Below, one piece after another: positions 36,281 through 47,201 of a DNA stretch of 64,000 nucleotides. The stretch covers positions 246,001 to 310,000 of the forward strand of contig JAQFVV010000556.1 of the NCBI GenBank assembly GCA_028023455.1, written 5' to 3'. The stretch's first letter is position 1. The number at the start of each line of letters is the position of its first letter. The stretch is from Epiperipatus broadwayi. Its lineage: Eukaryota; Onychophora; Udeonychophora; Euonychophora; Peripatidae. The position numbers were made by a program, and so were the translations under genes. The notes beneath the pieces were generated by a model that worked only from the letters and a program-made list of their open reading frames with translations, had not been told where the DNA came from and did no database searches.

Positions 36281-38803
36281 TTAATTATACATTATTTTAG
36301 ATTCCTTATCTACTTCATTAATTCTATTTAGAGTAGGATTATATTTTTTTATATAAAAATATTCTTTAACCATCCTTTCCCTGTAATTTTTAACCCTTTC
36401 TAACATTTTAATATTAAATTTTTTATGATCTAAAGCTTTACAATGTATGTAAATATTTGAATTTTTGTCATATAAATGTCTAGTTTTTAATATATTCTTT
36501 GTTGTACCAATATATGAAATCTTTTCCCCCTCCCTCTTACAATTTAAATTCCATTCATTTTGTCAATTTCTATATTTTTTGTATCATTAATTAAATTTCC
36601 TAAATTCAATTTCTTTTTATATACAGGTTTAATAATTAACCTACTTTCCCCTTTGTATCTATTATTTATACTTTTTATAATCTTTTTAATCTTCATAAAA
36701 GTATCTCTAGAAACATTATAACTATTATATATAAAATTATTTACTTCTTTCCCATAGTTTCTCTTCTTTATTATTCTTTTAATATTTTTTTATTACATAA
36801 TTTATCAATAACTTTAACTGGATAATTATTTTTGATACCTTCCTCTTTTATATTACAAATTTCTTTTATAAATAATTTTTCTTCAGAACATAAATTAATT
36901 GCTATATTTATCTTATTATTAATAATATTAATTTTATGTTTATATTCAATATCTGAATCCCAACTACTTAACAAACCATAAAAAGTTTCTTTTCTGAATA
37001 CACTTGTTTCAATAGCAATCTTACAATTCCTAATAACTTTTTTTATTATAACATCCATATAAGTAATTACATTATTTTTTTCTTTTTCCATAATAAAACT
37101 AATGTCATCATCAATTGAATTAATATACCTTATAAAACATTCAGATTTTCTATAATTACCATTGAACACTAAAAAATAATCAACATACCTAACCCAAAAA
37201 ATAGGTTTATATTTTGTAAAACAAAAATATTTATCTTCATAATCATCTATAAATATAGCAGCTAACAAACCACTCATACTATTCCCCATACTCAATCCTT
37301 TACATTGTTTATAATATATCTCGTTATATTTAAGTACCACATCTTTACAACAAATATTTAACATATCATACAATTGATTACACTCCATTTTATACTCTTA
37401 TTATTATCTTTAATATTCAATATTACATCAAATACCTTATGTGGTACAATATTCATAAACATACTACATATATCAAGTTTAACAAAAAACACATTTTTAT
37501 ACTTATTTCCCTCTAAAAAAATATTTAAAGTCTTTACAAAATCATATGAATTACTTACATTATTTTCTTTTTTTATTTCACCATATTTTTTAAAAATTTT
37601 ATTAGGTAACCATTTGGACAAATTTTCATAATATGTATCCAAATTATTAATAATAGGTCTTAATGGTATTCCTAATTTATGTATCTTAGGTATCCCATAT
37701 ATACTTGCATCTTTAAAATCCATTCTTTTCAATCTAAATACATCCACTTTATTAATATAGTTTTTATTTTACATATCAGTTATAATCCTATTAATCATTT
37801 TATTTTTTTCTATACCATCATTCTTTCTAATTTTTTCAAAACAATCCTCATCCAATAATTTTTTCATCATATTCTTCCTTCATCATAATTACCATACTAG
37901 ATGTCTTATCTCCACACAAAAATAACATATCTTTATATTTACTTTTAATTTGACTAATAATTCTCCTTTCATATTCATTTTCATATTTATACTGCAAATT
38001 ATTTATCATATTATATTCCAACTCTTCCATTCTGTATTGAAACTCTCTCAACATCATATCATATTTTTTATTATTCTTACAACCATTATACATACATATT
38101 TAAACTATTATTATTATTTTCCCTAATTTTATCAATTAATAATTTATTTTTTGTCTCAATTTCAAAAATATCTTTATTAACATTACTATTTATTATAGGG
38201 ATATATTTTAAACCTTTCTCCAAAATCTTCTTTTTATCAAATTTTATTCCAGTTAAATTAATAATAAAATTATTTTTATTATTATCACATCCATTATACA
38301 TATTATTAATATGATCTTTTTTATTATTTCCACACCTAAATACATCAAGTTTTTGTTTATCATAAATTAATTTTAATTTTTTATTATGTCTAACTCTTAT
38401 TATATTTTTATATTTCATTTTATTCAAATAACAGTATCTTAACATATCCTCTTCTTTCAAATGTATTAATGTTCTTAATTTTTCATGTATCTCTTTAACC
38501 TTATTTAATAAAACATCTTTCTCTTTATATAAAATCCTAATATATTTCTTCATCAACTTTTTTTGCAATATATTAATATATTTTTTCTCCAAAAATATTT
38601 CTAATCACTTTAAATTTAATAAATTTTGGAATTACTTTACAATAACAACATTCCTTCATAAATTTAATATCCAATTGTTTCTTAACTACTTTTAATTTAC
38701 ATTTAATCCATTCATTTATTACTTTAATACAAATATTTATAATAAACTTATTCTTAATTCCATATATAAACCATTTAAAAAAACTTTTCATATTCATTTT
38801 CAT
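36281..38803 (-). pseudogene. PLE polyprotein: reverse transcriptase plus GIY-YIG endonuclease (broken)
   Basis: This single protein would nick DNA and prime reverse transcription. N-terminal K/N-rich pieces lie at 38803-38573, 38592-38086 and 38093-37848. RT motifs follow: IYGIPKIHKLGIPLRPIIN and FVKLDICSMFMNI (37747-37358); then KGLSMGNSMSGLLAAIF and RYVDYFLVFNG (37388-36771), where YVDY replaces the usual YVDD, losing one catalytic aspartate. The C-terminus, outside any ATG-started frame, reads YNVSRDTFMKIKKI, then NGI with a 1-nt break at the Y of GIY, then EKISYIGTTKN and YFYIKKYNPTLNRINEVDKE, ending at a TAA at 36281. At least five frameshifts separate the pieces. Confidence 0.9.
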
Positions 38804-39017
38804 ATATCCACCTTCCTTAAAATATAACTATTATATCACATACAATATAACAATAATAAACAAATTTACAAAAAATACTTCCAATTGTAATAACACCATA
38901 TATCCTTCTATTTCCTTTTTTTTATGTTCAAAGTCCTTATCCATATGTATTTCTTCACAACCAATATCCTCTTCTAAAAAAAAAAAAACTGTCCAAATAC
39001 AAGTTTACTAATATTTA

Positions 39018-39118
39018 TCATATATTATAACACAGCAAATGTACAATCAATTTTTCTTTTAAAATTTATATGTTCTACAAAAATATCAACAAATTAAAAA
39101 TCCTTCTCCTTTTTCTTT
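39018..39118 (-). repeat. Direct terminal repeat of the PLE
   Basis: About 100 bp (starting TCATATATTATAACACAGC) nearly identical to the element's 3' end at 35627-35725. It lies upstream of the coding region and downstream of the inverted copy. Confidence 0.9.
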
Positions 39119-39127
39119 TATAATGCT

Positions 39128-39706
39128 ATTTTAAATAGAATTAATGGAATAGATAAGGAATCTAAAATAATGTATAATTAAAATGAATGTTTAAATAGGT
39201 TTAGGTAAATAGTTAAAAGTTTTTTTGTATAAAAAAGATGTTTATATTTGGTTTATATTCATTTAAAGCTATAGTTTAGGAATGTAGTTTTTGAGATGGG
39301 TTTTAGATTAGATTTAAAAAAAGGGAAAGGTTATTTGAAATTAGGGTTGGTTTTTAAATTTGTATAAAAAGTTTCTAGAATGATTTTAAAACAGATTTGT
39401 AATTAAATAATGTAAAAGAAAGAGTAATAAAAAATAGCAATGGGAGAGAGATGTAAGAAAATATAATTATGTATGTTTAATATGTTTGTTACTGTTTATG
39501 TTAATATAAGATGAAGGTATTTATGTAATTGAGATTTATTTATAAATATGTATTTCATATTGTTGTTGCAGATCCTTGAAAATGACTGAAGATAAAAACA
39601 ATTGAAACGTTGGAGTTTTGTATCATATATAAGTTCAGTATTGATATTAAAAATAAAGTTTTTGAAAAGAAAAAGGAAAAGGATTTTTAATTTGTTGATA
39701 TTTTTT
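39128..39706 (+). repeat. Inverted terminal copy of the PLE 3' region
   Basis: Reverse complement of 35687-36336, including the end of the GIY-YIG coding part (AGATAAGGAATCTAAAATAA) and the 3' untranslated region. It is shorter than its partner (579 against 650 bp) through indels. No frame is usable. Confidence 0.9.
39582..39626 (+). ncRNA. Hammerhead-like ribozyme motif in the PLE terminal repeat
   Basis: ATGA (39582-39585) pairs with TCAT (39623-39626) as stem I. CTGAAGA (39586-39592) is the first core, GAAAC (39604-39608) the second, and GTA (39620-39622) a valid cleavage triplet; AC with GT forms a 2-bp stem III. Stem II is poor: only T-G, A-T and A-T pairs. Hammerhead motifs in PLE terminal repeats are known in other animals, which supports the assignment. 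The weak stem II suggests decay. Confidence 0.5.
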
Positions 39707-39721
39707 TTCATTTAAATGTAT
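39707..39721. repeat. Target-site duplication of the Penelope-like element (right)
   Basis: Second copy of the 15-bp TTCATTTAAATGTAT; see 35613-35627. Confidence 0.85.
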
Positions 39722-40195
39722 AAACAAGAGATGGGTAGAGTACAGGCTGAATATGTAATATTTAAATACATTTATATTGTCTATACTGAACTTAATGTAA
39801 TTAGAATGGACTTGAACTCAGATTTTCAAACTCCTTATAGCTATTCATTCCAACCTATGAAACTGATACACATGACCACATACATGTGAAAAAGATAAAT
39901 GATTTCGAATATAAATATTTTGTGCTGAACCATCACTCATCTGTGAATGCAGATCATTATCTGCTGCATATATATGCAATCAGTGCTCAGTTTATATTAA
40001 GATATCAAATCTTCAAATTTTAATGGACAACCTTAAGTTGGAGAGTGGAGAAGATTGACGTTTTTCCATTAATGTTAAAAGATTTGCGATCTTAATATAA
40101 ACTGAGCACTGATTGTATATATGTGGGGAAGATGGTGATCTGGACCAACTGATGAGTGCTGGTTTAACACAAAATATGTATATTGGAGATTCTTT
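39722..40195. repeat. R1 repeat, right part, ending in an inverted unit
   Basis: It continues the R1 copy split by the PLE, then includes ACACATGACCACATACATGTG-like sequence. A second, inverted piece follows at about 40069-40195 (ATAAACTGAGCACTGATTG, complement of CAATCAGTGCTCAGTTTAT near 39978). The two form a palindrome around 40050. Confidence 0.78.
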
Positions 40196-40600
40196 GCTGG
40201 TCCGCGATAGACTGGCAAGAAAGTTTTAATAACAAAATAATAAGATTTTAAACTTTTAATTAATATAAACAATTTTTATTTTATTTTTTCATCGCACTTT
40301 TACCTGATTAAAAAAAAAGAAACAGAACAAAATCTAATCAGTCATACATAAATTAATTTGTTTTTCTAGTTATCATATATTTATGGGGGGGGGGGGGATA
40401 GAATACTTTTCTAAAAAAATTTCAAAATTAAAAAAAAAAGTTTTTTATTATACAAACTCCATATATATATATATATATAACTTATCTAAGGCTAAGCTGT
40501 TTACATCTTTAAAAAAATTTATCTATAGACTTCTGCTGGTCCATGAAACCTTATCCTTATTTTTACTGGTCCGCAGGTGTGAAAAGGTTGAAGACCACTG
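40196..40600. mobile_element. hAT-type non-coding element, right end intact
   Basis: The right end, read inward, begins CAGTGGTCTTCAACCTTTTC and continues to GCGGACCAG; CAGTGGTY-TCAACC is a common hAT terminal inverted repeat start. The subterminal motif CTGGTCC recurs at 40198, 40535 and 40566. The left end is missing or merged with the R1 repeat. No transposase is present. It abuts the truncated Gypsy element at 40601. Confidence 0.6.
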
Positions 40601-43219
40601 AATTAAAGAATGATTACCCTGAAGTTTTCAAGAAAGATCTAGGTCTGTATTTAGAACATCCAATTCACTTGCTGCTAAATAGATATAAAACCCATCAGTT
40701 GTGAGTGCAAACCATTGCCACTGACTTTGAGAGCTAAAGTTGAGTCAGAGCTTGAAAAATGGGAAGCAGCTGGAGTAATAGAGCCCATATCATACTCAGA
40801 ATGGGTCACACCAATTGTCCCAATCATTAAATAAAATTATGATATGTGGATATGTCAGAATTATCGATGCATGATTAATAAAGTGCTAGCATCAGATAAT
40901 TATCCACCATTGGATAAGCATATCTTGTCTACACTACCAGATGGAAAGTTTTTTTACTAAATTTGACTTGAAACTTGAATACTTGCAGCTACCAGTCAAT
41001 GATCAGGCAGCAAGAGCATTGTCAAAAATAACTCATAAAGGTTTTTTTAAGATAAACCGGTTGCCTTTTGGTATATTGGTTGCCCAACTATATGTCAAAG
41101 TGCCATGGGTCAACTGGCTACTGGAATACTAGCGGCTCTACCTTACTTTGATGATTTTGTACTGGTGGCTCTGATTCCAGAACTGCTCTGGAGTTCCACC
41201 AAAAAACTCCTTGATAAGTTCAAAGCATCAGGCATAAGAATAAACTTGGATGAGTGCATATTCAAAGCCAAAGAACTTGAGTTTCTAGGATTTAGGATAG
41301 GTGCAATTGGAATTCATCCTACTCAAAAGAAAGTTATGACAATTAAAAAAGCCAAAACTCCAAGTAACAAGAAAGAATCACACTTTTTCTTGGGAATCAT
41401 AAATTACTATGAAGGGTTTTCATACCATAAAGGTGAGGCAGCTGAACCACTATACAGGCTACTGGAACAAAAAAGTCTGGAAGGTGGGCAGTAATCATGA
41501 TAATGCCTTTTGGAAAAATGAAAAACCTAATATCTGATACAGTGGTGGTGGCACATTTTGACCCAGAAAAGGTGCTGGTACTAATGTGTGATGCATCATC
41601 AATAGGAACAGTGTTGTCCCATAGGAATGATAATGGGTCACAGTGGCCTATTGCCTTTACATTAAAATGTCTCTTGAAGACAGAAAAATTATGTCCCGAT
41701 TGATAAAGGCTCTGGCTTTGATCAGTGGCATTAAAAAATTTTATGACTATCTTTATGGTAGATTATTCATAGTGCAAACAGATCATAGACCTCTATTGGG
41801 CATCTTTGTAGCCAAAAAAGGAATCCCTCAGCATGCCTTACCATGAATGTGAAGATGGTTCAATTTTTTATCAGGGTATAATTTTACACTACAATACATT
41901 GAGGGAAACATTCCCCATATAGATGTATTAAGTTGTTTGCCTGCAGAGTCTGCATTTGAACTAACTACAGCAATTCAGTCAGTTAACAATTGATTTGGGA
42001 CAAATACAACACTGACCAGTAAATCAGTGGCCGAGTGGACCACAAATGGCCCTGGGTTTCTAAAAGTTCAAAAATAGACCCAGCAGGATTGGCCAAATAA
42101 GAAACCAGATGAGTTGCATCCAGCCTATTGGACACAAAGACTGGAGGTCTCAGTTGAAAATGGCTGTATTACTTGGGGATCCACAGTAGTAATTTTCCCA
42201 GCTAGATGATCATAAGTCCTCGATCTTTACATAATGGGCATTCAGGGATAGTCTGAATAAAGTTGCTAACAAGGTCTTATGTATGGCCAACATTGGACAT
42301 GGATATTTAAATCCACCACTGTTGGCATTGCAAAATGAATCAGGACATGCCAGCAAAGGACAAAACAGTTCACTGGTCTAAACCTGAAGGTCCCTGGATT
42401 AGACTGTATGTGGGCCATGCTGGCCCATGGAAATGCAAAGTACTACAATAGTAGTTGATTCATATTCTAAGTGGCTGGAAGTGCGGAAGTTCCATCACTC
42501 CAGACCACTGCAACAGTAGAGGCACTTAAGAGGCTATTTGTTACCCATGCCCTTCCTAAAACTATAGTATCAAATAATGGCATAACATTTACTGCAGTGG
42601 CATTTAAAAACTTTTGTGACAATAATGGCATTGAGCTAGTTTTTAGCCCACCATTCACTCTGAAAGCAATGGCCAAGATGAGAGATTGGTTCAAGAGACT
42701 AAAAAATTGCTCACAAAAATGGACACAGGAAACTGGAATACCTGCATTGCCATAATATTGTTATCACAGCACTCTACCCAAGTACTGCAATGGGAAAAAC
42801 TCCAGCTGAACTACTTAAGAGAACTTTGCGAACTAACTTATCAGCTCTGAAACATGATCCAAATGAGGGAAAACAAGAAAAGGACAATATCAAATTGCAA
42901 TTAGGGACTAACATACTATGCAGAATTTATTGTGGATCCACTAAATGGATATCAGCAGTCATAATTCAATAGAAAGGACTCCACACCATAGTAGTCAAAA
43001 CAGCAGATGGATGTCAACATCATTGCCATCGGAATCAACTTAGACTGAATTATACAGATGCAACCACAATGAATGAATCTCTAGGTATGAAGATTGCAAG
43101 CTTGGACAACCAACAACTGAAGACAGCAGGAAACTAGAAGAACCACTGAAGTGGATTAGCCATCCTTTAGCCCACCTGCATGACTCTGTACTTGAACTAA
43201 TATTAGCCAGGGGGAGAAA
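40601..43219 (+). pseudogene. Gypsy-2 pol: RT, RNase H and integrase (5'-truncated, decayed)
   Basis: It begins at KNDYPEVFKKDLGLYLEHPI, the linker before RT. RT pieces are FFTKFDLKLEYLQLPV (40941), FKINRLPFGI, then YFDDFVLVALIPEL (41105), where YFDD is the catalytic box, and LDKFKASGIRINLDECIF. RNase H shows VLMCDASSIGTVLSHR and FIVQTDHRPLLGIF. Integrase shows VVDSYSKWLEV, TIVSNNGITFTAVAFKNF and TAMGKTPAELLKRTLR. Gag and protease are missing. Many stops and frame changes make it inactive. It is more decayed than Gypsy-1 and differs from it in sequence. Confidence 0.9.
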
Positions 43220-43826
43220 TGTTATAGTTCTTTCTTTCAGAAGTGGACTGTTCCAGATTCATTCTTTATCTGATCAGACTGAGCATTGTTTGCTGCTGGC
43301 CAATGGGCTGATGTTCAGATAAATACTTAGCCAATGATTAGTACAGGTGAATAAGCAATGATTGCTGAATCCAAATCTTCAGTGAGGTTAGGGATCTGGC
43401 TATAAATAGTTAGTCTTTTGGAGGAAAGGTAAGGAACTTCTGTCTAACCTACAAAGATGGTACACTTTCTCCAGGAGAAGCTCTGATAACCTAAACAGCA
43501 GTAAGCATTCTTATGATACCAATACACTATTGGTCAAATGCAGCTAGGCAAGTCCACATAAGGACTGGACACTGTTAAGACTACTGCCAACTTGGGGCAA
43601 ACTGTCTGGCACAGCTGGAAGGGTCATTCTTCCTACCCATGAGGCAAGCTATTAGATATAGCTGGAAATGGTAAATTGTTAATACTCAGATCCAAGAGTC
43701 CACAGTGGAACTATATTATTCTGTATTGGTTTTATATATAATTATAATAAATATTATATTAATTATAATACCGGTGCTAGTAATGTTCTCTGTAGTTTGA
43801 ATCTGTAATCCAGACCAAACACAACA
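43220..43826 (+). repeat. Gypsy-2 3' LTR
   Basis: The purine tract GGGGGAGAAA ends directly before TGTTATAG, and the segment closes with AACACAACA, giving TGTT...AACA inverted borders. It contains a TATA box and a later AATAAA signal in the order expected for U3-R-U5. No partner LTR lies in the window. Confidence 0.75.
43401..43409 (+). promoter_or_regulatory. TATA box in the Gypsy-2 LTR
   Basis: TATAAATAG lies about 180 bases into the LTR, a normal place for the U3 promoter. An AATAAA at 43746-43751 could be its polyadenylation signal. Confidence 0.6.
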
Positions 43827-44325
43827 GATAATAATTATTACATTTAGATATCTATGACCATTCTTTACTCACTGCTATTGATATCTATTAATTCACCCCT
43901 TCCTTTCTCCTCAAAAAAAATAATCATTTGATATCAATAAAAAAAAATTTATAACTTGTTACTACTTATGATACACACACACACACATATATATATATAT
44001 ACATACAATAATAATCAATTATTATTTGTTCATCTGTATCATTTCAGCAAGTTTGGGTCAATCATTCCAACATACAGAAGGGTTATGATAATGCACAAAG
44101 AGAATTTGCTTTTCGACAAGCCAGTTCTTATAAAAATTTATATCCTAAAGTTGTGATTCACAAACCAGAGCAGAATTCCAATTTTGCAGGTAAGCTACAT
44201 TTAAAACTGTAAAATATGTGTAACTGAGTTTAAAGATATTTACATTCACCATTTTAAAAACAATAATAGGCTTAAGAAAACCCTGATAGTTATATGCTAT
44301 AAATTTTAAATAAGTTTTTTTTTAT
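43827..44325. other. Non-coding spacer
   Basis: It holds a (CA)n(TA)n microsatellite at 43972-44001 and nothing else I can support. Confidence 0.5.
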
Positions 44326-44342
44326 TGTCATCATCATCATCA

Positions 44343-46119
44343 TCAACCATTATCAATCCACTGCAGGATGAAGGTCTCTCCAAGTTGAATCCATCTTTTC
44401 CGATCTTTAGCTTCTCTTCTCCACAACACCCCTGCACATTTTCTTATTTCATCCATCCATCTCACATGTGGTCTCTTTCTGGGTCTTTTACAATCTCTTG
44501 GAATCCAGTTTAAAATTTCAATTGTCCATCTATTATCATCTCTTCTAGCAATATGTCCAGCCCAACTCCATTTCAATCTTTTAATTTTTTCAATAAGGTC
44601 AGTAACACCTGTTTGTTGTCTTACCCATACCACCTGTTTGTTGTCTTACCCATACATTGCGTTTTCGATCTCTTCTTGTTACTCCCAACATACATCTCTC
44701 CATACTCCTTTGAGTGGTCTGAAGTCTCTGTATTGATCTTCTACTAAGTGTCCAAGTCTCAGATCCATAAGTAAGAACTGGTAAAACACATTTGTTAAAA
44801 ACCATCCTTTTCAAACAAATAGGCATATTTCCTTTTAGTATCAAGTTATTTCTACCAAAAGCACTCCAACCAAGTTTAATTCTATGATTAATTTCCTCCA
44901 TTATGTTTCCATCTGTATTAATAATCTGATCAAGGTATTTGTAAATGTTAACTTCTAATTCTTCATAATCAATCTTTATTTTCATATTTTGAGCAAATCG
45001 ATTAAACATTACTTTAGTCTTTTTAACATTTATCTTTAGTCCTACTTTTCTACTTCCATCTTCTAACTCCTGCAACATTTCCTGCAGCTCTGAAGCATTA
45101 TTTGCAAAAACAACTACATCATCTGCGAAATCTAAATGACTTAAATACCCTCCATTTACTTTCACTCCTTTAGTTTTTCATTTTAATCCACAAAATACTT
45201 CTTGCAGCACTGCTGTAAAGAGTTTTGGAGATATGGAGTCACCTTGTCTTACACCTTTCTCAATGTTGATTTTTCCAGTATCATTATGTAATCTAATTGT
45301 TGCTGTTGCATTTTTATAAATATTCTTTAAAATATGACAATATCCTGGATCTATACCTTGATGATCCAATGCTTTAATCACTGAAGAAATGTGTATAGAA
45401 TCGAATGCCTTTTCATAATCTACAAATCCAAAACATAATGACAACTCATATTCATTTGTCCTTTCTACGACTTCTCTCAATACCTGGATATGATCTATTG
45501 TACTAAAACCACTTTTAAATCCAGCTTGTTCTCTTGGTTGGTGGAAATCCAAAGTTCTCTGTAGACGAGTTGTAATTATCTTGGTAAAAATTTTATATAA
45601 AACTGATAAAAGGCTGTGTCTGTAATTTCTAATATCTTCTTTATCACCTTTTTTAAATATTAATATTATTACTGCATTCTTCCAATCTTCCGGTACATCT
45701 TTATCATTTAGACATTTGGTATATAACTTTGCTAAAATTGTTTCTATTTCTTCACCTGCTTCTTTTAATATATCAATTATAATTCCATCATTTCCTGGAG
45801 CCTTTCCTTTCTTCATACACTTAATTGCATGTCTCACTTCTTCATTTAAAATTCTGGGCAATTCGGAAGATGTAATAGATATAGGAGGTACTTGTTCTTT
45901 ATTACTATATAATTCTTGATAAAAATCTTCTACCAATTTCATGATGTCATCTCTCTTTTTAGTAATAATTCCATCATTTTTTCTTATTGCAGATATAAAT
46001 TTCCTACCAATACCAAAATATTGTTTAACATTTTTGAGACTTTTATTTTCTTCTACAACTTTCCTTGCTATTTCACAGTTATACTTTCTTATATCATTTT
46101 CAACTCTTTTCCGTACCAT
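44343..46119 (-). pseudogene. RTE reverse transcriptase domain (broken)
   Basis: It copies the LINE RNA at the target site. Motifs in order: [47 protein letters not shown] (first catalytic aspartate), KGVRQGDSISPKLFTAVLQE, and HLDFADDVVVFANNASEL with the catalytic FADD intact. The C-terminal region has LTYGSETWTLSRRSIQRLQT and RWAGH-type WSWAGHIARRDDNRWTIE. The frame continues past one TGA at 45178 (four codons before 45165) and shifts at the 25-bp duplication near 44630. It ends at 44343, just before the (GAT)n tail. Confidence 0.93.
44606..44655. repeat. Exact 25-bp tandem duplication in the RTE gene
   Basis: The unit starting CACCTGTTTGTTGTCTTACC is present at 44606-44630 and again at 44631-44655. 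Twenty-five is not a multiple of three, so it alone shifts the frame: VWVRQQTG is encoded twice in different frames. Confidence 0.95.
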
Positions 46120-47201
46120 TTTACAAAATTTAAGATATTCAATTCTTTTTTAATACATCTTTTTTGTATATCTTCATATTTCTTCATAAATTCTCTAGTC
46201 TCAGTAGAAATTTTATTAGTCAATTGCTGCTTTTTTCTACCAGCTATGTTTGTTGCAGTTTTTAAAAGTGTATCAGTTATTTTCATATTAATTTCATTCA
46301 AATCTGAATCATGTTCAAAATCTCCTAACACTTGAAACCTATTTGTAAGTTCTAATTTAAATTCATTAGAATGTTTCTGAAGATTAGGAATATCAACTAT
46401 AAATATTGTTTTTCTTAATAATTTTTGTCTCTCTAGTTTTACATTAACACGTAACTTACACCTTACTAATCGATGATCACTTCCTGTGTTAAATTTATTA
46501 AGAACATTACAATCTTGAAATATGTATTTTCTGTTAGTCAAAATATAATCCAATTCTGCTGTACCTTCATTTGGATGCTTCCATGTCCATTTCCTTTTAA
46601 CATTTTTCTCAAAACATGAATTCATAATATAATGTTTTTCTTTTTCTGCAAACTCCACAAGTCTATGTCCTCTCTCATTTCTATTACGATAACCAAAATT
46701 ACCTACAGCAATTTCATCTTTCATTTGTCTACCAATTCTAGCATTAAAGTCTCCCATAACAATTTTAAAATGTTGTTTATTCTGATCAAAAGCCTTTTGT
46801 ACATCCATATAAAAATCTTCTACTACTTCATCACTATGAGAACTTGTTGGGGCATAAACCTGAATTATCTGCATTTGGTATCTGCTATTAAGTTGTATAA
46901 CTAATCTTGCCACTCTGTCCGATACACCATCAATCTCCACAATATTGTTCTTCCACTTTTTATTTATAATGAATACTACTCCACTTGTATTTACAATATG
47001 TGTGCCTTTATAATAGAGTATATGTCCACTTTTTAAATCAATTGTTTCTTCTTTTCTTCTAACTTCACAAAGTCCAATAATGTTCCATTTAATATAAGAG
47101 CGTTCTTCTTCTAATTCTTGCAATCTTCCTTCACTTGAAAGTGATCTGCAGTTGTAAGTACCTAAATAAAAAGTCATCATCAAATGGCAGCCTGGGTCCA
47201 C
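46089..47201 (-). pseudogene. RTE apurinic-like endonuclease domain
   Basis: It nicks target DNA for LINE insertion. A long open stretch shows FYLGTYNCRSLSSEGRL, IIGLCEVRRKEE (catalytic E), IIQVYAPTSSHSDEVVEDFY, VMGDFNARIGRQ, TWKHPNEGTAELDYILTNR and FNTGSDHRLVRCKL (catalytic D-H). This is the EEP-family fold order complete from end to end. Domain length (about 260 residues before the linker) is normal. It runs out of frame near 46150, where an A-run indel joins it to the RT frame starting at 46119. The true start is probably the second or third methionine of MDPGCHLMMTF. Confidence 0.93.

Larger units (their letters stand above)
35628..39706 (-). mobile_element. Penelope-like element (PLE) with inverted and direct terminal repeats
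   Basis: A 4.1 kb insertion carries a Penelope-type reverse transcriptase followed by a GIY-YIG endonuclease on the minus strand, flanked by a 15-bp target duplication. Its 3' terminus (35627-35725) recurs in direct orientation at 39018-39118. The 3' untranslated region plus the tail of the coding region (35687-36336) recurs inverted at 39128-39706. Such tandem or partly inverted terminal copies (pseudo-LTRs) are characteristic of PLEs. The reading frame has several frameshifts, so this copy is dead. Confidence 0.93.

Noticed and set aside
45916-46335. 139-codon plus frame
   Set aside because: Antisense shadow of the RTE endonuclease/RT reading.
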